From Lachnospiraceae bacterium UBA4348 (GTDB lineage Bacteria; Bacillota; Clostridia; Lachnospirales; Lachnospiraceae), in contig DGTA01000025.1 of NCBI GenBank assembly GCA_002394165.1, positions 1 to 24,323 of the forward strand: a stretch of 24,323 nt of DNA, in the 5' to 3' direction. Positions 14,974 to 22,848 of the stretch are shown one piece after another; positions within the stretch are counted from its first letter, which is position 1, and every line of letters begins with the position of its first letter. The notes beneath the pieces were generated by a model. That model searched no databases, was not told the DNA's origin, and saw only the letters and a list, made by a program, of their open reading frames with translations. Made by a program: the position numbers and the translations under genes.

Positions 14974-15480
14974 ATGATCGAGGCAACAAGCTGTGGCGGT
15001 GTGGTCATTTATCGCGGAAAAATTCTGGTTCTGTTCAAAAGTTACAGGAATAAATATGAAGGATGGGTACTGCCCAAGGGAACAGTAGAAGAAGGAGAAA
15101 CCCACGAACAGACTGCCGTCAGGGAGGTTAGAGAGGAGACCGGTGCGAAGGCTGAAATCATCCGTTATGTCGGAAAGAGCCGCTATACGTTCAACGTGCC
15201 GGAGGATGTTGTGGAAAAGGATGTCCACTGGTATCTGATGATGGCGGACAGCTATTACAGCAGGCCGCAGAGAGAGGAATTCTTCATCGATTCAGGTTAC
15301 TATAAATATCACGAGGCCTATCATCTTCTCAAATTTTCGAATGAAAAACTGATACTTGAAAAGGCTTATAACGAGTATCTTGAACTGAAAAAGAACCATC
15401 TGTGGGTTCCGGTACGCCACAATGCGTCCGGTTCCGAAAAGATCAATGACGGGGCGCGAGGCTCCGGAGGCTCCAGATGA
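14974..15480 (+). CDS. NUDIX hydrolase
   Basis: Hydrolyses nucleoside diphosphates linked to another moiety. The complete Nudix box GX5EX7REUXEEXGU runs from G36 to A58: G36, E42, R50-E51, E54-E55 and G57. The N-terminal segment SCGGVVIYRGKILVLF and WVLPKGTVEEGE resemble the diadenosine-polyphosphate hydrolase branch, but substrate is not certain. The 168 residues include a C-terminal tail rich in Gly and Ser of no clear function. GGAGGAG precedes the ATG. The last bases overlap the next ORF (ATGA), so translation is coupled. It is first in an operon that leads to the DUF2953/GerW pair. Confidence 0.9.
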   Translation: MIEATSCGGVVIYRGKILVLFKSYRNKYEGWVLPKGTVEEGETHEQTAVREVREETGAKAEIIRYVGKSRYTFNVPEDVVEKDVHWYLMMADSYYSRPQREEFFIDSGYYKYHEAYHLLKFSNEKLILEKAYNEYLELKKNHLWVPVRHNASGSEKINDGARGSGGSR

Positions 15481-15773
15481 GATGGTACCGTGACCTTTAT
15501 ATCAGCAGCAGACTCAAGAGCGCTGAGAGTGAAATCAAAAAGGATCTTGAAGACGGGGTGTGTAAAAGAGATCTGTATGTGATCACGCCCGCTGTCAATG
15601 GAAAAGACCTGCTTGATCTTCGAAGGGGCAGGGACTTGAAAAAACAGTATCTGAAGGAAAAAGATCTGCTCATCCTTGGTCTGGCCAAGGGCTATGACGA
15701 TGCGGTGGAGCTGTCGGTCAGGATACTGAAAGAGCGCCTTAAGGACGGGGTGCTCAGCCTGGAAGGAGAATAA
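15477..15773 (+). CDS. Small charged protein of unknown function
   Basis: I do not recognise a named family in this 98-residue protein. It is rich in Lys, Arg, Asp, Glu and Leu, has no signal peptide or membrane segment, and looks like a small mixed alpha/beta cytoplasmic protein. A hydrophobic strand DLYVITP (32-38) and a segment LLILGLAKGYDDAVELSVRI (64-83) are its most structured parts. It overlaps the NUDIX stop by 4 bases (ATGA), with GGAGG just upstream, and ends 2 bases before the DUF2953 gene. This tight packing supports it as a real gene. I infer it is conserved among relatives, but that needs a search. Confidence 0.8.
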   Translation: MRWYRDLYISSRLKSAESEIKKDLEDGVCKRDLYVITPAVNGKDLLDLRRGRDLKKQYLKEKDLLILGLAKGYDDAVELSVRILKERLKDGVLSLEGE

Positions 15774-15775
15774 GG

Positions 15776-16750
15776 ATGCATATTCTACTGACTGTCTTGT
15801 CAGTCATCGGAAAGATCCTGCTGGCCGTCCTGATCCTGCTGATCCTCATCGCGGCGCTTCTCCTGTTTGCTCCCGTGCGTTATCAGGCCGGTGTACGGCG
15901 CAGGACGAAGACGGATCTTTCCGAAGTGGAGATCCTCTTCGGTATAAGGTATCTTGCCGGGATCATACGCGTGGCCGGTAAATGGAAAGGCGGGAAATGG
16001 GGAGCGGCCCTGAAGCTGTTCGGACGCGACCTGCGTGTGATCGGGGATGAGAGCGTTCTCGGAAAAGAAGATCATGGCGGCGGGAGGGAGAAGCCTTCCG
16101 AAACCATAGAAGAGATAACTGTTCCGGAGGAAAAGGAAGAGGCTCCGTTACGGGAGCCCGATCAGGAAACTGGCCGGAAACCGGAGCCGGAGCCTGAACG
16201 AAAACCCGGTCCGGAACCTGAACGAAAGCCCGATCCGAAGAAGGGCCCGGGCGGGCTGCTCGGCAATGCGGCCGAAGCGCTGTCCCGGATCCTTACGCGG
16301 CTGACCGATCTGGTCACATCGCTCCCGGATCTTTTGTGGAAACTTCCGGACAGTCTGGATGCCATCGATGAAAAGATCTATGGCCTGAAAAAAGAGATCA
16401 GGCCCTGGCTGGCCGGATGTTCAAAAGAAGCATACAGGGCCATTCTGCGTCAGCTTATGTTCCTGCTTTCACATTACAGGATCCGTAAGGTAAAGGGGCA
16501 CCTGGAATTCGGCACGGGAGACCCGGCCTTGACAGGCGCCGCAGGAGGCGTGATCAGGAGCGTGCTTCCGGCAGCCTCGTCCGGATTTGAACTGCAGCCT
16601 GTTTTTCATGACAGGATGCTGGATACGGATATGCTGGCGGAGGGACATGTGCGGCTATGCCACCTTGTAAAGGCGGTCGTGGTGCTTCTGCTTAATAAGA
16701 ATATAAGAAAGATGATCAAGCGCCTGAGGCGCATGCGCGGAGGAAAATAA
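15776..16750 (+). CDS. DUF2953 membrane-anchored protein, YtfI-like
   Basis: DUF2953 proteins have no established biochemical role and lie beside gerW (ytfJ) in spore formers, as here. The 324-residue protein starts with one strong membrane segment (about 4-32), then the conserved FAPVRYQAGVRR and LFGIRYLAGIIRV. A low-complexity acidic/proline-rich insert at about 100-162 carries tandem PEPERKP-type units. A C-terminal part includes KVKGHLEFGTGDPALTGAA and DRMLDTDMLAEGHVRL, which match the family core. AAGGAGA precedes the start. The gene lies 2 bases after the small unknown gene and 1 base before gerW. Confidence 0.8.
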   Translation: MHILLTVLSVIGKILLAVLILLILIAALLLFAPVRYQAGVRRRTKTDLSEVEILFGIRYLAGIIRVAGKWKGGKWGAALKLFGRDLRVIGDESVLGKEDHGGGREKPSETIEEITVPEEKEEAPLREPDQETGRKPEPEPERKPGPEPERKPDPKKGPGGLLGNAAEALSRILTRLTDLVTSLPDLLWKLPDSLDAIDEKIYGLKKEIRPWLAGCSKEAYRAILRQLMFLLSHYRIRKVKGHLEFGTGDPALTGAAGGVIRSVLPAASSGFELQPVFHDRMLDTDMLAEGHVRLCHLVKAVVVLLLNKNIRKMIKRLRRMRGGK

Positions 16751-16751
16751 G

Positions 16752-17144
16752 ATGGGTGTAAATTTTGAATCAACGACAGCATCCCTCATCAAGGGAATGG
16801 AAGAATTCATAACGACAAAGACAGTGGTTGGAGAGCCCGTGCATGTGGGAGATACCACCCTGGTCCCGCTTGTGGAAGTGTCTTTCGGCATGATGGCTTC
16901 CGACAAGGCGGAGAGTGCCAGAGCAAACAAAGGAGGCGGCATGGGAGGCAAGATCTCGCCCAGCGCCGTGCTGATCATAAAGGATGGGGCCACGAGGCTG
17001 GTAAGCCTGAAAAACCAGGACGGCATTTCAAAAGTCATCGACATGATGCCTGATATCGTCAACCGTTTCACTTCCGGGAAGCCGGACAGTGACCCCCAGG
17101 TGAAAGCGGCTGTAAAGGATGCTTCCAAAGAGGAAACATTCTGA
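16752..17144 (+). CDS. gerW: GerW family sporulation protein (YtfJ)
   Basis: In Bacillus subtilis GerW (YtfJ) is made during sporulation and is needed for normal germination; its activity is unknown. The 130-residue protein keeps the family pattern: an N-terminal helix, TVVGEPVHVGDTTLVPLVEVSFG (about 24-46), a glycine-rich KGGGMGGKISPSAVLII (about 61-77), and an ending with the DMMPDIVNRF segment. GGAGG precedes the ATG, which follows the DUF2953 stop by one base. Its pairing with DUF2953 mirrors the ytfI-ytfJ arrangement and supports a spore-forming or formerly spore-forming host. No terminator is obvious before the rpmB promoter 10 bases later. Confidence 0.88.
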   Translation: MGVNFESTTASLIKGMEEFITTKTVVGEPVHVGDTTLVPLVEVSFGMMASDKAESARANKGGGMGGKISPSAVLIIKDGATRLVSLKNQDGISKVIDMMPDIVNRFTSGKPDSDPQVKAAVKDASKEETF

Positions 17145-17154
17145 TAAAAAGTGC

Positions 17155-17183
17155 TTGCATTCGGTGAGATTGTCTGTTAAAAT
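17155..17183 (+). promoter_or_regulatory. Promoter of rpmB
   Basis: TTGCAT (17155-17160), a 17-base spacer, then TAAAAT (17178-17183). The predicted leader is about 55 bases, ending in a strong AAGGAGGTG site. Confidence 0.75.
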
Positions 17184-17245
17184 CTTATTCGTTGCAGGTC
17201 TGTCAAAAGCAGGATGGACCCAGTTTGTCGTAAGGAGGTGCTGTC

Positions 17246-17431
17246 ATGGCCAGATGTGCTATTTGCGATAAGGGTGCTCATTTCGGAAACAACGTGAGCC
17301 ATTCCCATAGAAGAAGCAACAGAATGTGGAAGTCAAACATCAAGCATGTGTCCGTTAAGATCAACGGTGCTGCCAGAAAGATGTATGTCTGTACATCCTG
17401 CCTCAGATCAGGCAAGGTTGAAAGAGCCTGA
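17246..17431 (+). CDS. rpmB: 50S ribosomal protein L28
   Basis: Structural protein of the large ribosomal subunit. The 61-residue sequence has the L28 core NNVSHSHRRSNRMWKSNI and KINGAARKMYVCTSCLRSGKV. It is the zinc-binding (C+) form, with cysteine pairs C4-C7 (CAIC) and C49-C52 (CTSC). Many bacteria also carry cysteine-free paralogues used under zinc starvation. AAGGAGGTG precedes the ATG. It is followed by its own terminator and then by the Asp23-family gene, the common Firmicute order. Confidence 0.98.
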   Translation: MARCAICDKGAHFGNNVSHSHRRSNRMWKSNIKHVSVKINGAARKMYVCTSCLRSGKVERA

Positions 17432-17492
17432 TTGGCGTACTTATATTGCGCCACACATATGTGCATTATTCTAAAATATGAGAAGACACAGG

Positions 17493-17523
17493 TGGCGCTG
17501 AAATGATCAGCGCCATTTTGTTT
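17493..17523 (+). terminator. Intrinsic terminator of rpmB
   Basis: TGGCGCTGA (17493-17501) pairs perfectly with TCAGCGCCA (17507-17515) around a 5-base loop, followed by TTTTGTTT. Confidence 0.9.
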
Positions 17524-17538
17524 GATGAAGGACAGGAT

Positions 17539-17566
17539 TTGGGAAACTGCTGATCCTGTTTATAAA
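17539..17566 (+). promoter_or_regulatory. Possible promoter of the Asp23/fakA/recG genes
   Basis: TTGGGA (17539-17544), 16 bases, then TATAAA (17561-17566). A 7-bp inverted repeat, ACAGGAT (17532-17538) with ATCCTGT (17553-17559), straddles the -35 region and could be a control site. Spacing and boxes are imperfect. Confidence 0.45.
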
Positions 17567-17604
17567 CATCCAATCCCGTAGTCTACGAAAACGGAGGGAG
17601 CATT

Positions 17605-17961
17605 ATGAAGGGTAGAATGGACAATGCGTTCGGTACCATCGTGATCGATAACAGTGTCATTGCCAAATATGCCGGTTCTGTCGCGGTCGAGTGTTTTGGG
17701 ATCGTCGGCATGGCCAGTGTAAATATGAAGGACGGAATCGTAAGCCTGCTTAAGAGGGACCATCTTGAGAAGGGGATCAATGTCCAGGTCGCGGAAAACA
17801 GGATCAGTATTGATTTTCATGTGATCGTTTCTTATGGAGTATCGATCGCGACCGTGTGTTCCAATCTGATGGAGAGCGTGAAGTACAGGGTGGAAGCTTT
17901 TACCGGTATGAGCGTTGAAACGATCAATGTCTTTGTTGAGGGTGTCCGGGTGATCGATTGA
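17605..17961 (+). CDS. Asp23/Gls24 family protein (YloU-like)
   Basis: Small protein of the alkaline-shock/Gls24 family, whose members associate with the membrane surface or act in envelope homeostasis; the exact role is unclear. The 118-residue protein has the family sequence IDNSVIAKYAGSVAVECFGIVGM (about 14-36), a central FHVIVSYGVSI (71-81) and a C-terminal NVFVEGVRV (108-116). No signal peptide or membrane segment is present. GGAGGGAG lies upstream of the ATG. It is 14 bases before fakA, as in the yloU-yloV arrangement of Bacillus, so the two probably share a transcript. Confidence 0.92.
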   Translation: MKGRMDNAFGTIVIDNSVIAKYAGSVAVECFGIVGMASVNMKDGIVSLLKRDHLEKGINVQVAENRISIDFHVIVSYGVSIATVCSNLMESVKYRVEAFTGMSVETINVFVEGVRVID

Positions 17962-17975
17962 GGAGGTACTGTACT

Positions 17976-19634
17976 GTGAGTATTCAAACCATTGATTCGG
18001 CGCTCTGTGCGAAGATGTTTCTTGCCGGTGCCGAATGTCTTGACTCCAAAAAAGACTGGATCAACGAACTGAATGTTTTTCCGGTGCCCGACGGAGATAC
18101 GGGGACAAATATGACCATGACGATCATGTCCGCCGCCAGAGAGGTCGGGACGCTGGAAAATCCGGATATGGCCGCGCTGTGCAAGGCTATGTCTTCCGGC
18201 TCTCTTCGCGGAGCCAGAGGTAATTCGGGCGTGATCCTTTCCCAGCTTATGCGCGGATTCTGCAAAGTGATCCGTGACAGGGATCAGATCGATCCCGCCG
18301 TAATGTGCCAGGCTTTTGCCAAAGCTGTGGAGACTGCCTACAAGGCAGTCATGAAGCCGAAGGAAGGTACCATCCTGACAGTGGCCAGGGAGGTCTCCGA
18401 GGGAGCGAACGAACTGTACGAGGAGGATGCCTCTGTGAGTATGGAGGCGCTCCTGCAGGGAGCCATCGACAGGGGAGACGAAGCCCTTGCGGCGACCCCG
18501 GAAATGCTTCCCGTGCTCAAAGAGGCCGGTGTGGTCGATTCGGGTGGGCAGGGACTGATGGAAATCCTGCATGGAGCCTTTGATGTCTTCTGCGGTAAAG
18601 AGGTCGATTATAAAGGCAATGCCGCTGAAAAACGAGTGGAAGCGAACCACGGCCCGGCTGTCTACTGCACAGAGTTTGTGGTTTCGTTAAGTGATGAATT
18701 TGCAAGGGACCCGCTCTCTGCAGGTGCCTGCCTTATGGAGAAGATGGCTCCGGAAGATGAGGAAGCGGCCTTCCTCGCGGAAAATTCGCTGCTGAAGGTG
18801 CATGTCCACACCATGCATCCGGGACAGGTCCTTGAAAAAGCCATCGAGCTTGGCCGGATCTCCCGCGTGAAGGCGGAAGCGGTAAGCCATGGCCATACGC
18901 TGACTCTTTTTACTCAGTCTCAGCTGGATGAAGCGCTCAGTAAAGGAGCCGCTAAAGAGGACGATGCACCTTGGAAAGACGTCGGCTTTGTCGCCGTCGC
19001 CGCCGGTGAGGGCCTGTGCAGCATCTTTAAGGATCTGGGGACGGACTGCATGATCGAGGGCGGACAGACGATGAATCCGAGTACGGACGATGTTCTCGAA
19101 GCCATAAAGAAAGTTCATGCGAAGACTGTATTCGTCTTCCCGAACAACAAAAATATCATCCTGGCGGCAAGCCAGGCCCAGGATCTGGCCCAGGACTGCA
19201 AGGTGATCGTCATTCCCACGAAGACGATCCCCCAGGGGATCACGGCGCTGATCAATTATTCGCCGGACAAATCTCCGGAAGAGAATGAGAAGATCATGTA
19301 CCAGGAGATCAAAAACGTCAAAACCTGCCAGCTGACCTATTCCGTAAGGGATACCAGCATAAACGGGACCAAGATCCATGAGGGAGATATCATGGGTGTC
19401 GGTGACAAGGGCATCCTGGCTGTAGGCGAGGATATCGTGGATACGGCCCTGCGCTCGGCCAGGCAGATGATCAATGAGGATACCGAACTGATCAGTGTCT
19501 ACTACGGCGAGGATGTGACGGAGGAAGACGCGCAGAACCTCGCGGCCAGGCTTGAGGAAGAGTGCCAGGGAGTGGAAGTGGAGCTGAACGCCGGAAATCA
19601 GCCGGTTTATTATTACATCATTTCTGCGGAGTAA
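17976..19634 (+). CDS. fakA: Fatty acid kinase catalytic subunit FakA (DAK2/DhaL type)
   Basis: Phosphorylates exogenous fatty acids held by FakB partner proteins, feeding phospholipid synthesis. The GTG at 17976 is chosen because AGGAGGT ends 8 bases before it; a TTG at 17958 precedes the same site and is unlikely. The 552-residue protein has an N-terminal DhaL kinase domain with the Mg-ATP motif NVFPVPDGDTGTNM (33-46) and GSLRGARGNSGVI (75-87). The middle domain has C231, H276 and H278, matching the zinc ligands of Staphylococcus aureus FakA. A C-terminal domain includes FPNNKNIILAA. It lies between the Asp23 gene and recG with tight spacing. No FakB gene is in the window. Confidence 0.92.
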   Translation: MSIQTIDSALCAKMFLAGAECLDSKKDWINELNVFPVPDGDTGTNMTMTIMSAAREVGTLENPDMAALCKAMSSGSLRGARGNSGVILSQLMRGFCKVIRDRDQIDPAVMCQAFAKAVETAYKAVMKPKEGTILTVAREVSEGANELYEEDASVSMEALLQGAIDRGDEALAATPEMLPVLKEAGVVDSGGQGLMEILHGAFDVFCGKEVDYKGNAAEKRVEANHGPAVYCTEFVVSLSDEFARDPLSAGACLMEKMAPEDEEAAFLAENSLLKVHVHTMHPGQVLEKAIELGRISRVKAEAVSHGHTLTLFTQSQLDEALSKGAAKEDDAPWKDVGFVAVAAGEGLCSIFKDLGTDCMIEGGQTMNPSTDDVLEAIKKVHAKTVFVFPNNKNIILAASQAQDLAQDCKVIVIPTKTIPQGITALINYSPDKSPEENEKIMYQEIKNVKTCQLTYSVRDTSINGTKIHEGDIMGVGDKGILAVGEDIVDTALRSARQMINEDTELISVYYGEDVTEEDAQNLAARLEEECQGVEVELNAGNQPVYYYIISAE

Positions 19635-19637
19635 GCC

Positions 19638-21695
19638 ATGAATTTAAATGAACCGGTCACCGCCCTGAAGGGTATCGGGGGAAAGTCTGCCGAGAAGTTC
19701 GCGCAGGCGGGTATTTCTACGATCGGAGACCTGATCGGTTATTATCCGGTCAGGTATGAAAAATATGATGAACCCGGAATGCCGGGTGAACTGACAGACG
19801 GCCGTATTGCGGCCGTCTGCGGTTTTATAGAAAAACAACTGACGGTAAAGCGTTCAGGGCGGGGGCAGATCACAGCCGGTAAGATCATCTCCGGGGAAGG
19901 CGCCGTCCAGGTCATGTGGTTTAACATGCCTTATCTGCGTGCCGGCCTCAAACCCGGTGTCATGAAGGTGTTTCGCGGAAGAGTCTCCCAGAAAGGCAGG
20001 CGGATCATCCTGCTTCAGCCGCAGGTGTTCGATCCGGAAGTTTACGCGGAAAAGACGAAGGCTCTTCAGCCTGTCTATCCGCTTGTAAAGGGACTTACCG
20101 AGAATATGCTCAGGAAGGCCATTTCGCAGGCTCTTGAGATGACCGGAGGCGGGCCTGACCACCTGCCGGATGGCATCCGGGAAAAATATAAGGTGAGCGT
20201 CCTTCCCTTCGCCATTGAACAGATCCACTTTCCGACCAGCATGCATGAGCTGGTGATCGCCCGTGAGAGGCTTGTGTTTGATGAATTCCTGCTTTTCCTG
20301 ATGGGCATCCGCAGGATCCGGGAAAATACCGCCGCGATCTGCCATGAATATGAGATGGAAAGATCACTTTTCACTGAGCAGGCTATCCGTTCCCTGCCCT
20401 TTGAGCTGACGGGAGCGCAGAAAAGGGTATGGGCTGATATCGAAAAGGAGATGACCGGGCGACGGGTCATGACGCGCCTTGTACAGGGAGACGTTGGCTC
20501 CGGCAAAACGATCGTGGCTTTCCTGGCTCTTTTAATGTGCGCCGGAAACGGCCGTCAGGGCGCTTTGATGGTTCCGACCGAGGTCCTGGCCAGACAGCAT
20601 TATGAGGCTTTCTGTGCGCTCACCGAAAGAAGCGGAATAAATTGCCGCTGCGTGCTTTTGACGGGATCAATGAAGGCGGCTGAGAAACGGGAAGCCTATG
20701 CGATGATCGCATCGGGCGAGGCTGTGGTGATCATCGGGACTCATGCGCTGGTACAGGAAAAGCTTTCTTTTAATAACCTGTCCCTGGTGATCACCGATGA
20801 GCAGCATCGCTTCGGTGTACGGCAGAGAGAAACACTTTTCGGAAAAGGTGAAATGCCCCATACACTGGTCATGAGCGCCACACCCATCCCCAGGACGCTT
20901 GCGGTGATCCTGTTCGGGGACCTGGAGATCTCTGTGATCGATGAGCTTCCCAGCAACCGGCTGCCGATAAAGAACTGCGTCGTAGGGACCGGATACAGGC
21001 CCTCGGCTTATCAGTTCATTACCGGACAGGTCAGGGCGGGCCATCAGGCTTATGTCGTATGCCCTATGGTCGACGAGAGTGAAGTGGTAGAGGCCGAGAA
21101 TGTCATGGAATACTCGAGGAAACTCTCGGAAGCGCTTCCGGAAGACATCACGGTGGGTGTCCTTCACGGGCAGATGAAGAGCGCACAGAAAAACAAGATC
21201 ATGGAATCGTTTCTGTCCGGTGAGATCAAGGTCCTGGTCTCCACGACTGTCATCGAAGTCGGGGTGGATGTCCCGAATGCGACGGTCATGATGATCGAGA
21301 ACGCAGAGCGGTTCGGCCTGGCCCAGCTTCACCAGCTGCGGGGCAGGGTCGGACGAGGCAGCGCACAGTCCTACTGCATTATGATCTGCACAGACGATAA
21401 GGAGGACGTGAGAAAGAGACTGGAGGTGATGAACCGGTCGAATGACGGGTTCGAGATCGCCAGGGAGGACCTGAAAATGCGCGGACCGGGGGATCTTTTC
21501 GGTATCCGGCAGCACGGAGAGGTATCTTTTTTGCTGGGTGACATCTATCAGGATGCTGATGTTTTGCAGCGCGCTTATACGGCATCCGGCGAAATACTTG
21601 CCAAATTGCACGAAAGCACACCGCCGGAGTATCAGCTTTTAACAGAAAAATTAACGTCATATATGGACAATGGGATGAAAAATCTGAACATATAG
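19638..21695 (+). CDS. recG: ATP-dependent DNA helicase RecG
   Basis: Remodels stalled replication forks and branched recombination intermediates. The 685-residue length is normal. An N-terminal wedge/OB domain (about 1-150) starts with VTALKGIGGKSAEKF. Helicase motifs follow: Walker A GDVGSGKT (284-291), DEQH box (387-390), MSATPIPRTL, then VEVGVDVPNATVM-like motif V and QLHQLRGRVGRG motif VI. The C-terminal FEIAREDLKMRGPGDLFG region is typical of RecG. It begins 3 bases after the fakA stop. No clear terminator follows; a new promoter begins about 30 bases downstream. Confidence 0.97.
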   Translation: MNLNEPVTALKGIGGKSAEKFAQAGISTIGDLIGYYPVRYEKYDEPGMPGELTDGRIAAVCGFIEKQLTVKRSGRGQITAGKIISGEGAVQVMWFNMPYLRAGLKPGVMKVFRGRVSQKGRRIILLQPQVFDPEVYAEKTKALQPVYPLVKGLTENMLRKAISQALEMTGGGPDHLPDGIREKYKVSVLPFAIEQIHFPTSMHELVIARERLVFDEFLLFLMGIRRIRENTAAICHEYEMERSLFTEQAIRSLPFELTGAQKRVWADIEKEMTGRRVMTRLVQGDVGSGKTIVAFLALLMCAGNGRQGALMVPTEVLARQHYEAFCALTERSGINCRCVLLTGSMKAAEKREAYAMIASGEAVVIIGTHALVQEKLSFNNLSLVITDEQHRFGVRQRETLFGKGEMPHTLVMSATPIPRTLAVILFGDLEISVIDELPSNRLPIKNCVVGTGYRPSAYQFITGQVRAGHQAYVVCPMVDESEVVEAENVMEYSRKLSEALPEDITVGVLHGQMKSAQKNKIMESFLSGEIKVLVSTTVIEVGVDVPNATVMMIENAERFGLAQLHQLRGRVGRGSAQSYCIMICTDDKEDVRKRLEVMNRSNDGFEIAREDLKMRGPGDLFGIRQHGEVSFLLGDIYQDADVLQRAYTASGEILAKLHESTPPEYQLLTEKLTSYMDNGMKNLNI

Positions 21696-21724
21696 TAGAA
21701 AAATTGTCAGTTTATACCAAAATG

Positions 21725-21753
21725 TTGAAAAACAACCGGCAATGCGTTATGAT
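21725..21753 (+). promoter_or_regulatory. Promoter of the DUF6465 gene
   Basis: TTGAAA (21725-21730), a 17-base spacer, then TATGAT (21748-21753). Predicted start near 21760, leader about 45 bases, ending in AGGAGG. Confidence 0.8.
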
Positions 21754-21804
21754 GCTTAGCGTACAAAAATTGTTTGGATTTATTGTTACAGGAGGAATTT
21801 CAAA

Positions 21805-22311
21805 ATGAAAAACGAGCCCAAAACAGCAAAGACAGAAGTTAAGAAGACTGCTGCTGCGACTGCTCCTAAGGCTGCAAAGATAGAGGAACCCGTGCAGAAG
21901 GCAGCCGAAGTGAAAAACGCAAAAGCAGCCGTAAAGGAGACAGTAAAGAAGGCTGAGACGAAGGTCGTCGAGAAGGCTGAGACAGTCAAGGAAGAAGTAA
22001 AGAAAGAAGTAAAGGACGCCGCCAAGAAGACCACCGCTGCTGCGAAGAAGACCACCGCTGCCGCCAAGAAAACGGTTGAGGCTGCTGCCAAGAAGGCTGC
22101 CGCTCCCAAGACAACGGAGACGGTTTACTTCCAGTTCTACGGAAATGAAGTAAACAAGGACGATCTGGTAGCCAGGATCAAAGATATCTGGACAAAAGAA
22201 CTGAACAGAAAAGCCGCTGACTTCAAGGATGTCAAAGTGTACGTCAAGTTTGAAGAGTGCGCTGCCTACTATGTTGTAAACGGCGAGGTGGAGGGACGCA
22301 TCTCTCTTTGA
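21805..22311 (+). CDS. DUF6465 family protein with histone H1-like Lys/Ala-rich tail
   Basis: Function unknown. The 168-residue protein has two parts. Residues 1-103 are almost all Lys, Ala, Thr, Glu and Val, including three tandem KKTTAAA-type units (residues 74-94, DNA 22024-22086) resembling eukaryotic histone H1 tails and bacterial H1-like proteins. Residues 104-168 look like a small globular alpha/beta domain (TVYFQFYGNEVNKDDLVARI, then KVYVKFEECAAYYVVNGEVEG). The name DUF6465 is my recollection of similar Lachnospiraceae proteins. The gene is a single unit with its own strong promoter, AGGAGG site and terminator, which suggests substantial expression. DNA or wall-polymer binding through the basic tail is inference. 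Confidence 0.8.
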   Translation: MKNEPKTAKTEVKKTAAATAPKAAKIEEPVQKAAEVKNAKAAVKETVKKAETKVVEKAETVKEEVKKEVKDAAKKTTAAAKKTTAAAKKTVEAAAKKAAAPKTTETVYFQFYGNEVNKDDLVARIKDIWTKELNRKAADFKDVKVYVKFEECAAYYVVNGEVEGRISL

Positions 22312-22331
22312 CCGTGACTTTGTATAAGATG

Positions 22332-22367
22332 AAAAAACTGACAGAGAGTATCTCTGCCAGTTTTTTT
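22332..22367 (+). terminator. Intrinsic terminator of the DUF6465 gene
   Basis: CTGACAGAGA (22338-22347) pairs with TCTCTGCCAG (22351-22360) with one A-C mismatch and a 3-base loop, preceded by six A and followed by seven T. Confidence 0.88.
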
Positions 22368-22395
22368 AATAAAAAAGCAGGGCACAGGGCCCTGC
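22368..22395 (-). terminator. Intrinsic terminator of the MgsA-like gene
   Basis: On the minus strand GCAGGGC and GCCCTGC (22377-22383 and 22389-22395) form a 7-bp stem around a 5-base loop, followed by a run of six T (22371-22376). It stands directly against the convergent DUF6465 terminator. Confidence 0.85.
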
Positions 22396-22410
22396 GTTAA
22401 AAGCATTATA

Positions 22411-22815
22411 TCAATAGATCGGATGCATGTTCTCACGCCAGTCGAGATCGCCGTTGGCGAGCCCGAGCACCATGGATTCGGCAGTGGCGATATTGGTCGC
22501 GATCGGGATGTTGTAACGGTCGCAGACACGGGTGATCGCAAAGATGTTGGCTTCATTCGGACTGTTGAGGATCGGGTTGTAGAAGAAGATCACAAGGTCA
22601 AAATAGTTGCGCTCTATCATATCGATAAGCTGCTGATCGCCGCCGACGCTTCCGGAAAGGAATTTATGGACTTTCAGGTTCGTTACTTCCTCGATCCGGC
22701 GCCCGGTCATCTCGGTGGCATACAGTTCATGTTTTGCCAGGATATATTTATATGCAAGGCAGAAATTTTCGATCAGGTTCTTCTTACTGTTGTGTGCGAT
22801 AAAACCGATATTCAT
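22411..22815 (-). CDS. Methylglyoxal synthase-like protein with degenerate active site
   Basis: The 134-residue protein keeps the methylglyoxal synthase fold signature: IGFIAHNSKKNL at the start, LSGSVGGDQQ (53-62), FFYNPILNSPNEAN (77-90), IPIATNIATAE, and the DWRE tail seen in clostridial enzymes. Aligned by eye to E. coli MgsA, D71 (here D60) and H19 (H8) remain. D20 is N9, D91 is N80, H98 is N87 and D101 is N90, and phosphate-loop TGTTG reads TEMTG. The codons at 80, 87 and 90 (AAC, AAT, AAC) read as asparagine directly. The start at 22815 has AGAGGT; longer starts would overlap its own promoter. Conversion of dihydroxyacetone phosphate to methylglyoxal is doubtful, so mgsA is not assigned. 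Confidence 0.85.
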   Translation of the reverse strand: MNIGFIAHNSKKNLIENFCLAYKYILAKHELYATEMTGRRIEEVTNLKVHKFLSGSVGGDQQLIDMIERNYFDLVIFFYNPILNSPNEANIFAITRVCDRYNIPIATNIATAESMVLGLANGDLDWRENMHPIY

Positions 22816-22848
22816 AATTATACCTCTTGTCCATGGAAACTTAAGGTA

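Noticed and set aside
22024..22086. Tandem DNA repeat as a possible CRISPR or mobile repeat
   Set aside because: The units are in-frame 21-base codon repeats encoding KKTTAAA within a real gene, with no spacers between them.
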